Source: Mesorhizobium sp. M7A.F.Ca.US.006.01.1.1
GTDB taxonomy: Bacteria > Pseudomonadota > Alphaproteobacteria > Rhizobiales > Rhizobiaceae
Direction of reading: 5' to 3'
Assembly (NCBI RefSeq): GCF_003997935.1
Contig: NZ_RZQL01000014.1
Coordinates: 1 to 54,643, forward strand
Length of the DNA stretch: 54,643 nucleotides
Shown here in pieces: positions 8,675 through 16,738 of this stretch (position 1 is the stretch's first letter; every line of letters begins with the position of its first letter). The notes under the pieces were generated by a model. The model worked only from the letters and a program-made list of their open reading frames with translations. It was not told the origin of the DNA and searched no databases. The translations under genes were made by a program, and so were the position numbers.

Positions 8675-9649
8675 TCAGGAGTTGTTTGCAAACAAGGCTT
8701 TGGAGCGGTTCGCCGATTCAAGTCCTGAACCAGCCCTGTCGGGCGACGCAACCGGCACCAGCGTGTCGCGCGCGGCAGTGAGAAATTGCTTGAGCGCCGG
8801 CGGCTGGACGCGGCGGCGGCGCCAGATCATCGCCAGCGGCGCCGTCAGCGCTTGGCCGGGCCATGGCATTTCGACGAGATCGCCATGCGCCAGCGCATCG
8901 CCGACGGCAAGGCGCGGAACGAGGCCCAGCCCCGCACCGGCCGCCACCAGCCGCGCAATGGCGCCGATGCTGCCAACCTCGGCCGCAAGTTTTGGCGCGG
9001 CAACGCCCGCCTCGGCAAAGGACGTGTCGAACATGTGCCGGTAGATGCATCCGGGCTCCGTCGCCACGAAGGAGAGCGTGGCAAGGGCGGCCAGGTCATG
9101 CCTTGCGCTGCCCTGCCCCGCAGCGGCGACCAGCACCAGCGGTTCGGCTGCTATCGTGCGGCTGGCGAAGCGTTCATCGGCGGCGTTCTTCGCGAAATCA
9201 CGGCGGTCGAAGCAGAACGCGACATCGATCTCGCCATCCTCCAACTGACGCAGCAGCACGCCGCTGCCCGCCACCTTCATCCGCACAATGATGTCGGGAT
9301 GGCCGGCCTGGAACCCAGGCAGCCAAGGCGCCAGCCTGGCCGACGCGATCGTCTCCAGCGCGCCGATCGTCAGCTGCCCGCTTGTCGAACCCGCCGCCGC
9401 CTGCACGGCCGCGCGCGCCTCGCCATCGAGCCGCAACAAATCCTCGGCGATCGGCTTCAGCGCCAGCCCCGCCGGCGTCAGCTCGAGACCGGACTTCGCG
9501 CGCGAGAACAGGGGAGCGCCAAGCTCCGTCTCGAGCGCCAGAATTTGGTCGCTGACGCTCGATTGCGCGAGATGGACCACTTCTGCGGCACGCGTGATGT
9601 TGCGGCTCCGCGCCACCGCCAGGAAGGTTTTGAGCAGCCTTGGATGCAT
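8675..9649 (-). CDS. LysR-family transcriptional regulator
   Basis: This 324-residue regulator starts with the LysR winged helix-turn-helix (LKTFLAVARSRNITRAAEVV, then SSVSDQILALETELGAPLF). The effector-binding domain begins near residue 90 (GQLTIGALETIASARLAPWL) with the usual two alpha/beta lobes. It lies 16 bp downstream of the DegP-like gene on the same strand, so the two may be co-transcribed, and it converges on the SDR gene. The effector is unknown. Confidence 0.92.
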   Translation of the reverse strand: MHPRLLKTFLAVARSRNITRAAEVVHLAQSSVSDQILALETELGAPLFSRAKSGLELTPAGLALKPIAEDLLRLDGEARAAVQAAAGSTSGQLTIGALETIASARLAPWLPGFQAGHPDIIVRMKVAGSGVLLRQLEDGEIDVAFCFDRRDFAKNAADERFASRTIAAEPLVLVAAAGQGSARHDLAALATLSFVATEPGCIYRHMFDTSFAEAGVAAPKLAAEVGSIGAIARLVAAGAGLGLVPRLAVGDALAHGDLVEMPWPGQALTAPLAMIWRRRRVQPPALKQFLTAARDTLVPVASPDRAGSGLESANRSKALFANNS

Positions 9650-9665
9650 CGCGTGGTTGACGCGC

Positions 9666-10601
9666 CTACTGCAGCTGCGGCTTTTTCAGAAAGCTGCCGC
9701 GGTCGGCCGATTTGACGCGCAGCCAGGTTTCGCGGCCGTCGCGCAGCACCCGCATCGGGATCTCGGCACCGGCCGAGCCGCTCTCCCACAGCTTGCGATA
9801 GAAATCAGCCAGCCCATCGACAGCGCCGTCGCGGATGTCCGAGATGATGTCGCCCTGGCGCAGGCCAGCCTTGGCCGCCGGACCGCCTTCGGTCACGCTC
9901 ATCACCACCACTCTGCCATCGCTTTCGGCCGACAGCGCGCCGAGCCATGGCCGCGGCGGCTTGGCCACCTGGCCGCGTGTCAGGAGGTCGTCGAGAATGG
10001 GCGGCAACAGATCGATCGGCACCACCATGTTGATGTCGGCCACCTCGCCGTTGCGGCTCATCTGCAGGCGCAGGGAACCGATGCCGAGCAGCGAGCCGTC
10101 GGCGCCGAACAGCCCCGCACCGCCCCAGGACGGATGCGCCGGCGCAATGAAGATCGCCTCGTCGAGCAGATATTCCCAATAGCCGGCGAATTCTTGCTTG
10201 GTGACGATCCTGGCCTGCACCGACTGGCCGATACCGTCGGCCAGCACCACGGCGTCGCCGATCCTCGCCTTGCCGGCATCGCCCAGCGCCACCGCCGGCA
10301 GGCCGAGCGGCGCCAGCGCCTGCACCAGGCCGAAGCCCGATTCCTGGTCATAGGCGAGCGCGTGCGCGGGGATGACGCGGCCGTCATGGCTGGTCAGCCA
10401 GACCTCTTCCGCTTCGGTGATGAGATAGCCGATGGTCAGCACCAGCCCGTCATTGCGAATGACGACGCCGCTGCCTTCCCTGAGCGTGCCGAGCGCCCCG
10501 GCCGTAAAGGCATCTTCGGGAACAGTGGCCCGCACGGCAACGACCGAGCGCGGATTGGGATTGATGCTCATGCTTTTGTCCTGGGTGGGCTTTGGCGACA
10601 T
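9666..10601 (-). CDS. DegP/HtrA-like S1C protein lacking the catalytic triad, with PDZ domain
   Basis: This 311-residue protein (or 301 from ATG 10571) has a trypsin-like S1C fold and a C-terminal PDZ domain (GGPAAKAGLRQGDIISDI). Aligned by eye with HtrA proteases, all three catalytic positions are replaced. The His block LTNNHVV reads LTIGYLI, the Asp block (D-L-A-V) reads GFGLV, and the Ser block GNSGGPLF reads PSWGGAGLF. No signal peptide is visible, unlike periplasmic HtrA. It is therefore probably a cytoplasmic, non-proteolytic scaffold or peptide-binding protein. It may form an operon with the LysR gene downstream. Confidence 0.85.
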   Translation of the reverse strand: MSPKPTQDKSMSINPNPRSVVAVRATVPEDAFTAGALGTLREGSGVVIRNDGLVLTIGYLITEAEEVWLTSHDGRVIPAHALAYDQESGFGLVQALAPLGLPAVALGDAGKARIGDAVVLADGIGQSVQARIVTKQEFAGYWEYLLDEAIFIAPAHPSWGGAGLFGADGSLLGIGSLRLQMSRNGEVADINMVVPIDLLPPILDDLLTRGQVAKPPRPWLGALSAESDGRVVVMSVTEGGPAAKAGLRQGDIISDIRDGAVDGLADFYRKLWESGSAGAEIPMRVLRDGRETWLRVKSADRGSFLKKPQLQ

Positions 10602-10686
10602 CTTCTATAGGTATGCCACGCAGGAGAAGGCGCAAGGGTAAGGAAGAGCCCAATTGCCGATGTCGGCCCTGCGGGCATCGATTATA

Positions 10687-10704
10687 GTTCAACGCAAGTT
10701 GAAC
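10687..10704. promoter_or_regulatory. Perfect inverted repeat upstream of yghU
   Basis: GTTCAAC (10687-10693) and GTTGAAC (10698-10704) flank the 4-base centre GCAA. The site lies between the divergent DegP-like and YghU-type genes, 63 bp before the latter's start. It is a plausible operator; the regulator is not known. Confidence 0.55.
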
Positions 10705-10766
10705 TTACACATCCGCAGCCCTAGTTTATGGCGACCCGCCATCCTTCCCCGACACGAGGCCACGAA

Positions 10767-11633
10767 ATGACCGACTACACACCGCCGAAAGTATGGACCT
10801 GGAACAAGCCGAGCGGCGGAGCCTTTGCCAGCATCAACCGGCCGATCGCCGGGCCGACGCATGACAAGGAACTGCCCGTCGGCGAGCATCCGCTGCAGCT
10901 CTATTCGCTGGCGACGCCGAACGGCGTCAAGGTCACCGTCATGCTGGAAGAGCTTCTGGCGCGCGGCCACAAGGGTGCCGAATACGATGCCTGGCTGATC
11001 CGGATCAACGATGGCGACCAGTTCGGCAGCGGCTTCGTCGAGGTCAATCCAAACTCCAAGATTCCGGCCCTGATGGACCGCAGTGGCGCCACACCGGTGC
11101 GCATCTTCGAATCCGGCTCGATCCTAGTCTATCTCGCCGAAAAATTCGGCGAATTCCTTCCGACCGAACAGCCGGCCCGCGCGGAGGTGCTGTCCTGGCT
11201 GTTCTGGCAGATGGGCTCGGCGCCGTATCTGGGCGGCGGCTTCGGCCACTTTTATGCCTATGCGCCGGAAAAATTCGAATACGCCATCGATCGCTTCTCG
11301 ATGGAGGTGAAACGCCAGATGGATGTGCTCGACCGCCGGCTGGCCGAGACTGAATATCTCGGCGGCAAGGACTATTCCATCGCCGACATGGCAGTGTGGC
11401 CATGGTACGGCGGGCTGGCACTCGGCCGCATGTACAATGATTCCGCCGAGTTCCTGTCGGTGCAGGAGTACAAGCATGTGCAGCGTTGGGCCAAGGCGAT
11501 CGACGCCCGCCCGGCGGTCAAGCGCGGCCGCATGGTCAACCGCGCTTTCGGCGAGCCTGCCATGCAACTGCATGAACGCCACGACGCCGGCGATTTCGAG
11601 ACGAAGACGCAGGACCGGCTGGCGGCCGAATAG
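10767..11633 (+). CDS. yghU: YghU-type glutathione transferase / disulfide-bond oxidoreductase
   Basis: This 288-residue protein closely follows E. coli YghU: VWTWNKPSGGAFASINRP near the start, then LYSLATPNGVKVTVMLEELL, the glutathione-site block NPNSKIPAL, ESGSILVYLAEKFG, GGGFGHFYAYAPEKFEYA, and the C-terminal LHERHDAGDFET. YghU is a thioredoxin-fold GST that binds two glutathiones and reduces organic peroxides and disulfides. The start at 10767 (MTDYTPP) was chosen because it matches the family N-terminus. It ends in a strong terminator at 11657. Confidence 0.93.
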   Translation: MTDYTPPKVWTWNKPSGGAFASINRPIAGPTHDKELPVGEHPLQLYSLATPNGVKVTVMLEELLARGHKGAEYDAWLIRINDGDQFGSGFVEVNPNSKIPALMDRSGATPVRIFESGSILVYLAEKFGEFLPTEQPARAEVLSWLFWQMGSAPYLGGGFGHFYAYAPEKFEYAIDRFSMEVKRQMDVLDRRLAETEYLGGKDYSIADMAVWPWYGGLALGRMYNDSAEFLSVQEYKHVQRWAKAIDARPAVKRGRMVNRAFGEPAMQLHERHDAGDFETKTQDRLAAE

Positions 11634-11656
11634 GCCATCACGGGTAGCGGCAGAGG

Positions 11657-11692
11657 AAACCCGCCACCGACGCGACGTCGGGGCGGGTTTTT
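11657..11692. terminator. Rho-independent terminator after yghU
   Basis: The stem ACCCGCC-A-CCGACG pairs with CGTCGG-G-GCGGGT around a CGA loop, followed by five T residues. It lies 24 bp after the yghU stop and between two convergent genes, so it can serve both. Confidence 0.75.
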
Positions 11693-11699
11693 CCCAAGG

Positions 11700-11733
11700 T
11701 CGGGAACGCCCTTAGTTCGGGAACGCCCTTAGT
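11700..11733. repeat. 17-bp exact tandem repeat at a stop codon
   Basis: TCGGGAACGCCCTTAGT occurs twice back to back (11700-11716 and 11717-11733). The stop codon of the minus-strand DUF1236 gene (TTA at 11729-11731) lies in the second copy. Confidence 0.8.
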
Positions 11734-12031
11734 GCAAGACTTCGACGATCTGGCGGGTCTCGGGATCGACCAGGACAGTCTGGTCGTTGATCACCGCGAC
11801 GCGATATTTGACGTCGGGCACTTCACGCAGTTCGACAGTGTCCGGCACCGAGGAGCCGAGCTTGAGCTCGACTCCCAGAAGGTTCACCGAGGCAAGCGGT
11901 TCCCTCTTGATGTATTCGCGAACGACCGTCTCCTGCTCCGGCTGGACGACGACGACGTTTTCCGCCAGCGCCGCACCAATGCCACCCATCAGGACGACGG
12001 CGGCCGCCGCACTCGTAAGATGAAGTTTCAT
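11729..12031 (-). CDS. DUF1236 secreted protein (copy 1)
   Basis: This 100-residue protein has a signal peptide (MKLHLTSAAAAVVLMGGIGAA-LAE). A DUF1236 domain follows, with VVREYIKREPLASV, a G-V-E-L-K-L-G-S-S-V-P-D-T-V-E-L core, then VPDVKYRVAV and the family ending VLVDPETRQIVEVL. The function is unknown; the family is abundant in Rhizobiales envelopes. The start at 12031 is preferred over 12037 because AGGAGA then sits at the correct distance. A close paralogue is at 14933-15232 on the other strand. Confidence 0.9.
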   Translation of the reverse strand: MKLHLTSAAAAVVLMGGIGAALAENVVVVQPEQETVVREYIKREPLASVNLLGVELKLGSSVPDTVELREVPDVKYRVAVINDQTVLVDPETRQIVEVLH

Positions 12032-12584
12032 GACCATTCTCCTGGTGATAACTGAATTCCGCCCTCCATAAAAACTCCATCGCTGCCATGCGGTTCCATC
12101 ACCACTTCAGAATTGAAGATGTTACGATTTCGGTCCGGATATTAATTTGTTGCTGATCAAACGCTCGGCAGACAGCGTTGAAAAGCTTGAAAATTCGCAC
12201 AAATATGTGGGGATATTTAGGGGTGAAGAATTCTATCTGCAGCCGGATTGGCGAGCAATCGGCCCCGCATCCCTCCGTCTGGACGGTGTGAACGGCTTCG
12301 GCACGAAAAAGGCTCGCCCCGCCGGGAGCAGAGCGAACCATGACAGTATCGATGGAGGTGGCAACCTCATCGGTACTGCCAGAGAACGCGAAGCATCAGC
12401 ACTTGTTCCAAGCCTGGCGGCCTGAGCACGATGCGAAGCCGGTCGCGCATGCATCATGTTCCCATGATGGCTGTGCCGAATCTCCAGCAGGGATATGCTC
12501 AGACGGCGCCGTGTCTCAGTGACCAAACACCTTGGACAGCTTGGTATAGAAACGCCATTCCTGATCGGTCCCGGTTATCCGGTC
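12032..12584. other. 553-bp gap without a convincing gene
   Basis: The stretch contains an AT-richer segment (about 12110-12230), probably upstream regulatory DNA of the DUF1236 gene. Short open frames on both strands lack ribosome sites and recognisable composition. I see no RNA gene or repeat. Confidence 0.5.
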
Positions 12585-12830
12585 TCAAAGCTGGACACCG
12601 TCGCGATGCAGTGGCGGGAAGGCGTCTACCGGATCCTGGCTCGGCGCGATATCGTGTGCGCGCCTGAAGATCAGCCTCACGATCAGGACGAAGTAGCCGA
12701 CCTGCAGGACAAGCAGCGTTGCTATCGTCCAGGCAAATGCCTCCCAGAAGGATCCGGTGGCCATATAGGTCCAGGCCGCGACGATGATGGCCGTGGCTGA
12801 CATTCCTACGAGAAACTGTCCAAAATACAT
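12585..12830 (-). CDS. exoX: ExoX-type exopolysaccharide production repressor
   Basis: This 81-residue inner-membrane protein begins MYFGQFLVGMSATAIIVAAW and has two hydrophobic segments (about residues 5-27 and 34-56), followed by a short basic/polar tail. This is the layout and opening sequence of rhizobial ExoX/PsiA-like proteins, which lower exopolysaccharide output post-transcriptionally by acting on ExoY-type priming transferases. The start at 12830 was chosen from this homology; the frame extends to 12896. A polysaccharide locus lies 13 kb away, but no ExoY is visible in the window. Confidence 0.8.
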   Translation of the reverse strand: MYFGQFLVGMSATAIIVAAWTYMATGSFWEAFAWTIATLLVLQVGYFVLIVRLIFRRAHDIAPSQDPVDAFPPLHRDGVQL

Positions 12831-13109
12831 GGTTTCCAAAACCGTCGAAACCGCGGCGGCTCCGATCAGTCCCTGCCTCATTCCTGCGGATAACATTTCA
12901 TTATTTTAGCAACTTCGCAAGTAAGAGACCGATCGCCGCTACGGCTCTCCATTGCGCGGGGACTTGGCAACGGTGGCGATCCGGCGGGCTGGGCTGACGC
13001 GCCAGCCGTCGACAATCCAGAAGCACGCCCGCTCTTTGCACTTCGAGCACGGAACAAACACCGACACGCCGAGTTTCGCCTCCAGTTTTCTCAGGGAAAG
13101 GAGGCCAGC

Positions 13110-13397
13110 ATGGCACCGCGCAACAAACCAGGCGCCGACATCGAAGATGACGCACCGCAGGCGGATGGGCCTACCATCGAGCAGCAGGATTGGGATGCGA
13201 TCAAGGGCGGCGAGATCCTGCCAGAGTCCGTGCTGGAAAACGGCGACATACGCTACGGCATCGAAAAAGACGGCGATCTGCCCGACGAGGACGACGATAT
13301 CGCGTACCAGGACAGCGACGACGCCCTCCCCGATGATGAGGAAGAAGCCGCAATCACGCGCGATCAGACCCGCGAGGGCCGATTCGACGAGACGTGA
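13110..13397 (+). CDS. Acidic hypothetical protein
   Basis: This 95-residue, strongly acidic protein (runs such as DLPDEDDDIAYQDSDD and DDEEEAA) has no signal peptide or membrane segment. A near-ideal ribosome site, AGGAAAGGAGG, sits before the ATG. It is probably cytoplasmic and partly disordered. I recognise no family, although similar short acidic proteins are common in rhizobia. Confidence 0.72.
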   Translation: MAPRNKPGADIEDDAPQADGPTIEQQDWDAIKGGEILPESVLENGDIRYGIEKDGDLPDEDDDIAYQDSDDALPDDEEEAAITRDQTREGRFDET

Positions 13398-13724
13398 GCC
13401 GTTCGTCGGCCGAGACTGTTGTTGAACTTGCCAAAGCCACATTTTCCCTGCCCGGTTCGCGGGCAAATCTGGTTGGCCGGCTAAGTTTTCCGCCTAGGCA
13501 CTATATCAGATTTACCTAAAATAGCGGAACATCCAAGGGACATTATCGGAACTGAACAAGGCCCCTTGGACTTTTGCGCACGCCAGATAAGACCTTGGTC
13601 CTACAGGAAAAAGCAAAAGCCCGAAGTGACCGATTGAGCCTTCCAACGAGGGAACATCGGGCCTTGCTTGTCGTTTCTCGCGAACACTCGGCACAGCCGG
13701 GTGCCATGCCTGGAGAATAGCGCG
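13398..13724. other. 327-bp gap without a convincing gene
   Basis: I see only leader sequence here: AT-rich patches near 13495-13525 and no open frame with a ribosome site. No repeat or RNA structure stands out. Confidence 0.4.
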
Positions 13725-13952
13725 ATGCCTTACCGATCCACCATCATCAAGACAGGCTATGGCCCAGGCACGGCGATCGCCGTGCTCATGGTTGGATTGA
13801 CGGTGGTGGGCATCGTGTTCCTCATTCTCGGCAGTTCGCTTTACTTCAGCGAGCAGCCTGCGGATCAACGGGCCTTGTCTTCGCCGCCCGCTCGATCGAT
13901 ACACGCTGCCGATAGCAAAGCGGCAACTGAACGAGCAACTGCTGAGCGATAG
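13725..13952 (+). CDS. Small single-span membrane protein, hypothetical
   Basis: This 75-residue protein starts MPYRSTIIKTGYGPGT and continues into one transmembrane helix (AIAVLMVGLTVVGIVFLILG), then a short polar, disordered tail. The start at 13725 has GGAG nine bases upstream; the longer frame from 13668 is less likely. No family is recognised. Confidence 0.5.
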   Translation: MPYRSTIIKTGYGPGTAIAVLMVGLTVVGIVFLILGSSLYFSEQPADQRALSSPPARSIHAADSKAATERATAER

Positions 13953-14121
13953 CGAGATTGCCGCCGCGCGGGCTCTCCAGGCTCCTCGAGGAAGAACCGC
14001 CATTGCCGCTGTTTGCAGCACTGCAGCCTCGGCAAACAGCCTTCGGCTCGGCAGCCGCAGGAAAGATGCGGATGCCGAGCCGATCGCACTGATCAAATCG
14101 CTAGGACGTGCAGGCTAGCTG

Positions 14122-14482
14122 CTAAAATCGAAGGATGACCGAAGGACCGCGTCTGCGATAGCACCGGACGCGACGGCGACCATGCCGCCAATAACTGCGG
14201 CAGACCCGTCTCCAACGCCGCCCGTGCCGGCGCCGGCGCCAGCCCCGATCCCGATCCCAACCCCGGTCCCAGTTCCGATCCCACCTTCGATGATCGACCG
14301 GCTGCACCTCCGCATGTCCACCTTCGTCGTCGAAGGCCTCTGTTTGTGATGCCTCGATTTCATCGAGAATCGTTTCCGGCGCCTGGAACACCGGCCGCTG
14401 CCTCGATCGGGCGAATTGCCCCTGCAAGGGCCGCTGCCCCGGCAATGCCAAACATCGCTGTCAAGAAGGATCGCCGATCCAT
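14122..14482 (-). pseudogene. Frameshifted Tat-signal, Arg/Trp-rich secreted protein
   Basis: The 5' frame starts at 14482 with a twin-arginine signal (MDRRSFLTAMFGIAGAAALA ... EAAAGVPGAGN), then hits a stop after 40 residues. The neighbouring frame continues exactly where it breaks off: ILDEIEASQTEAFDDEGG, then a basic, Trp/Arg-rich tail (WRRRRHGRRWRRVCRSYWRH) ending at 14122. Rhizobial relatives that I recall have this layout in a single frame, so one base appears to be missing near 14366-14372. It is either a recent frameshift mutation or a sequencing error. The intact product would be a small exported basic protein of unknown role. Confidence 0.62.
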
Positions 14483-14637
14483 AGTAACCTCCCAACATTT
14501 CATAAGCTGAACATAGCGCTTGCTTGCCGAATGAGCAGGCCCGCGCATGGTGAAAATAGAGGATTCGCCAGCCGCCGAAGCGGCTTGCGAATCCTATCAG
14601 CGCAGGAAGGGACGTTGCTGCGCCGATCGACGAGATG

Positions 14638-14730
14638 TCAGCCAAGGACTATCCCCATCACCAGAAAGGTGACGGCTGTCGCGAAAATCGGTGCGAGCAA
14701 CCAGCGCGCTTGGCCAACACTTTTGTCCAT
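14638..14730 (-). CDS. 30-residue single-span membrane peptide
   Basis: The open frame MDKSVGQARWLLAPIFATAV ... TFLVMGIVLG starts at 14730 and stops at 14638. GGAG sits six bases before the ATG. About 20 of its 30 residues form one hydrophobic helix with a basic N-terminal flank (inside), typical of small bacterial membrane proteins. No family is recognised. Confidence 0.5.
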   Translation of the reverse strand: MDKSVGQARWLLAPIFATAVTFLVMGIVLG

Positions 14731-14932
14731 CTGTCTCTCCGAATTCCGGGAGACAAACAGCCGTGAACAGAGAGCCGTTCCCGTCGGTAAGACCAATGCG
14801 GTCGCGGACCAGACTTAAGTCGCACATCTTATCCGACCGAAGCCCCAGCGGAGGAACATTTTCATTTGGCTCAAGTTCAGTTGCCGTCAGCGTTGGACAA
14901 TCTTGTCATGCTGACTCGCAAGGAGAAACGGT

Positions 14933-15232
14933 ATGAAAATGCACCTAACGGGCGCCGCAGCGGCGCTATTGCTGTTGGCCGGAGTCGGGGCCGTTGCCGC
15001 TCAGGACGTTGTCATTCAGCCTGAACAGGACACGGTCATCCGCGAGTATGTGAAGAAGCAGCCCCTCGCTTCGGTCAAGGTTCCCGGTGTGGAACTGAAT
15101 ATTGGCAGCGCGTTGCCGGACACGGTCGAGCTTCATGAGATCCCCGATGTCAAATACCGCTACGTAGTCGTCGACAACCGCACCGTCCTTGTGGATCCCA
15201 GCACCCGCAAGATCGTCAAGGTATACGACTGA
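14933..15232 (+). CDS. DUF1236 secreted protein (copy 2)
   Basis: This 99-residue protein is a clear paralogue of the protein at 11729-12031. It has a signal peptide ending AVAA-QDV, then VIREYVKKQPLASVKVPGVE, LPDTVELHEIPDVKYRYVV and VLVDPSTRKIVKVYD. A good ribosome site (AAGGAGAAACGGT) precedes the ATG. The function is unknown; it is probably periplasmic. The transcript ends at the hairpin at 15249-15276. Confidence 0.9.
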   Translation: MKMHLTGAAAALLLLAGVGAVAAQDVVIQPEQDTVIREYVKKQPLASVKVPGVELNIGSALPDTVELHEIPDVKYRYVVVDNRTVLVDPSTRKIVKVYD

Positions 15233-15248
15233 ATTTCGAACTGTTCCA

Positions 15249-15276
15249 AACCCGCCGCCAACCATGGCGGCGGGTT
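15249..15276 (+). terminator. Hairpin terminator after DUF1236 copy 2
   Basis: A perfect 11-bp stem AACCCGCCGCC / GGCGGCGGGTT surrounds the loop AACCAT, 17 bp past the stop codon. No long T tract follows, so it may be a weak terminator or a transcript-end stabiliser. Confidence 0.6.
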
Positions 15277-15309
15277 GCCCATGTCAGTTTCCAATCAGGA
15301 CGAGTGAAG

Positions 15310-15549
15310 ATGACAAGCAAAGCTGTGACATCCCCTGCCTTGGGCGTTCGCCTGGCCGATCTCCAAGCCAGGATGCGCGATGCGCGGGTGACGGATGCCG
15401 AAATGAAAACCTTTCAAAAGGTCGCGGCCATCATGGAAGATCGTCACGGCCGGATCGATGGCGACGACCTGATTGCGGCGTCGTTCCTCGCCGATCCGGT
15501 GCAGACCGGCAAACGCCCTGAGCGACATGCCGACAACCAGCAGACTTGA
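15310..15549 (+). CDS. Small cytoplasmic hypothetical protein
   Basis: This 79-residue protein (81 if the GTG at 15304 is used) has predicted helices: LGVRLADLQARMRDARVTDA and EMKTFQKVAAIMEDRHG. It has no signal peptide. AGGACGAG lies upstream of the ATG. No family is recognised. It follows the DUF1236 gene but is separated from it by a hairpin. Confidence 0.6.
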   Translation: MTSKAVTSPALGVRLADLQARMRDARVTDAEMKTFQKVAAIMEDRHGRIDGDDLIAASFLADPVQTGKRPERHADNQQT

Positions 15550-15826
15550 TTCCCGTACCGGGAAAGCGCGCCGAAAGTCTCAGCCGAATCTGCACTTTTT
15601 CTCCGGCCTATTCCGCTTTCGCGGAAGTTTCGAGCAGCCTGCAATGTGCAATGTTGCTAATGCGGCGGTACGAGCCGCCCTGGTTGACGCGGGCGCCCGA
15701 GCCATCCCAACAATGCGCCCCCCCGTCCGCGTCGACCACGGCAGCCGCCCGGCGCTGTCTTTCCTCGCGAACTCCTCAAGCCGGCGTGCCTGATAGTGCA
15801 ACCAGCGGCGACGTTCATCACAGGCT

Positions 15827-16378
15827 TCAGCCGCCGACAAGCGCCTTTGTGGTCACCAGATTGACGCCGGCCTCGGCGAATTCGCCATTGTGCCTGATGA
15901 TGACCTGCTCGGCACTCTCACTGGCATTGTCCAGCGTGCTGTGCGCATCGGACACCACGGTCACGCCGAGCCCTCTGGCGATCGCGCCCTTGACCGTCGC
16001 GGCCACGCAGAAATCGGTCTGTGCACCCAAGAGCACGACAGCACCCGCACCCTGCCCGGCAACCCAGTCACCGAAGGCAGGATTGCTGAAAGCATCGCGC
16101 ACGGATTTGGCAAAGGTCGGCTCGTCCGCCGCTTGGCCAAGTGCGGGCCACACCGGCCAGCCCGGTTCATCCGGTGCCAACGGATCGCCTTCGGGTCCGT
16201 CATGCCTGATAAAAGCGACCTTGCGCCCGCCGCGCCGCGCCCAGTCGATCACCGCCTTGGTGCGCTCGACAATATCAGGCGCATCATGGATCGGCGGTTC
16301 GTGCACCCCGTCGAACATACCGGTCTGGAGATCGATGACGATGAGCGGCGCGTTGTCTGGGAGGCTGGATGCTGGCAT
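15827..16378 (-). CDS. Isochorismatase-family cysteine hydrolase
   Basis: This 183-residue Rossmann-like hydrolase shows the family triad: Asp in LIVIDLQTGMF (about residue 16), Lys in FAKSVRDAF (about residue 90) and the nucleophilic Cys in GAQTDFCVAATVKGA (about residue 124), with the cis-peptide-type segment just before it. Members cleave amide or ester bonds in small molecules (nicotinamidase, N-carbamoylsarcosine amidase and similar); the substrate cannot be told from sequence. It is a single gene next to a decayed WD40 fragment. Confidence 0.92.
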   Translation of the reverse strand: MPASSLPDNAPLIVIDLQTGMFDGVHEPPIHDAPDIVERTKAVIDWARRGGRKVAFIRHDGPEGDPLAPDEPGWPVWPALGQAADEPTFAKSVRDAFSNPAFGDWVAGQGAGAVVLLGAQTDFCVAATVKGAIARGLGVTVVSDAHSTLDNASESAEQVIIRHNGEFAEAGVNLVTTKALVGG

Positions 16379-16408
16379 GAGCCTTACATAGCACGGCGGA
16401 CAAGGTGA

Positions 16409-16690
16409 TCAAGATTTCGCCCACTCCGGCGCACCGGCAAACAGCACCACGCCGTCGCCGCCGGTGGACGGCCAGTCTCGGATGGTGCGATCGTTGCCGC
16501 CGGTCGGCACCGTGCCGTCGGCGGCGAGGGCCACCGCATAGATCGCGCCGGGTCCGGCTGTCGAATAGCGCCCGATTGCCGGTGTCCCTGTCCCACAGCC
16601 GCGCCGTTCGGTCGAGTGAGCCGGAGACCAGGCGCTGGCCGCCAGCCGATAGCGCCAGGAAGCCCGCTGTCGGCGCCCGGCTTGGTTGAC
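16409..16690 (-). pseudogene. WD40-repeat gene remnant, frameshifted
   Basis: One minus-strand frame reads FLALSAGGQRLVSGSLDRTA RLWDRDTG (a WD40 blade with its W-D). The adjacent frame then continues GAIYAVALAADGTVPTGGND RTIRDW and ends with AGAPEWAKS at a stop at 16409. The two half-blades fit one protein interrupted by a frameshift near 16575-16590, and no start codon or other blades are visible. It is the 3' remnant of a propeller protein gene. It abuts the promoter of the peptide gene at 16739. Confidence 0.65.
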
Positions 16691-16691
16691 A
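16686..16691 (+). promoter_or_regulatory. TTGACA -35-like element of peptide gene 1
   Basis: TTGACA lies 53 nt before the ATG at 16739, within TGGTTGACA, a string shared with the next peptide gene. The expected -10 at 17-bp spacing is weak (ATTCTC). Confidence 0.55.
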
Positions 16692-16738
16692 CATGTCGCG
16701 CATCTGCCATTCTCGCCTAGCGATGAGGAGAGATCACG

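Noticed and set aside
12147..12425. 92-residue plus-strand frame in the 553-bp gap
   Set aside because: No ribosome site, no recognisable domain, and AT-poor/AT-rich boundaries cross it.
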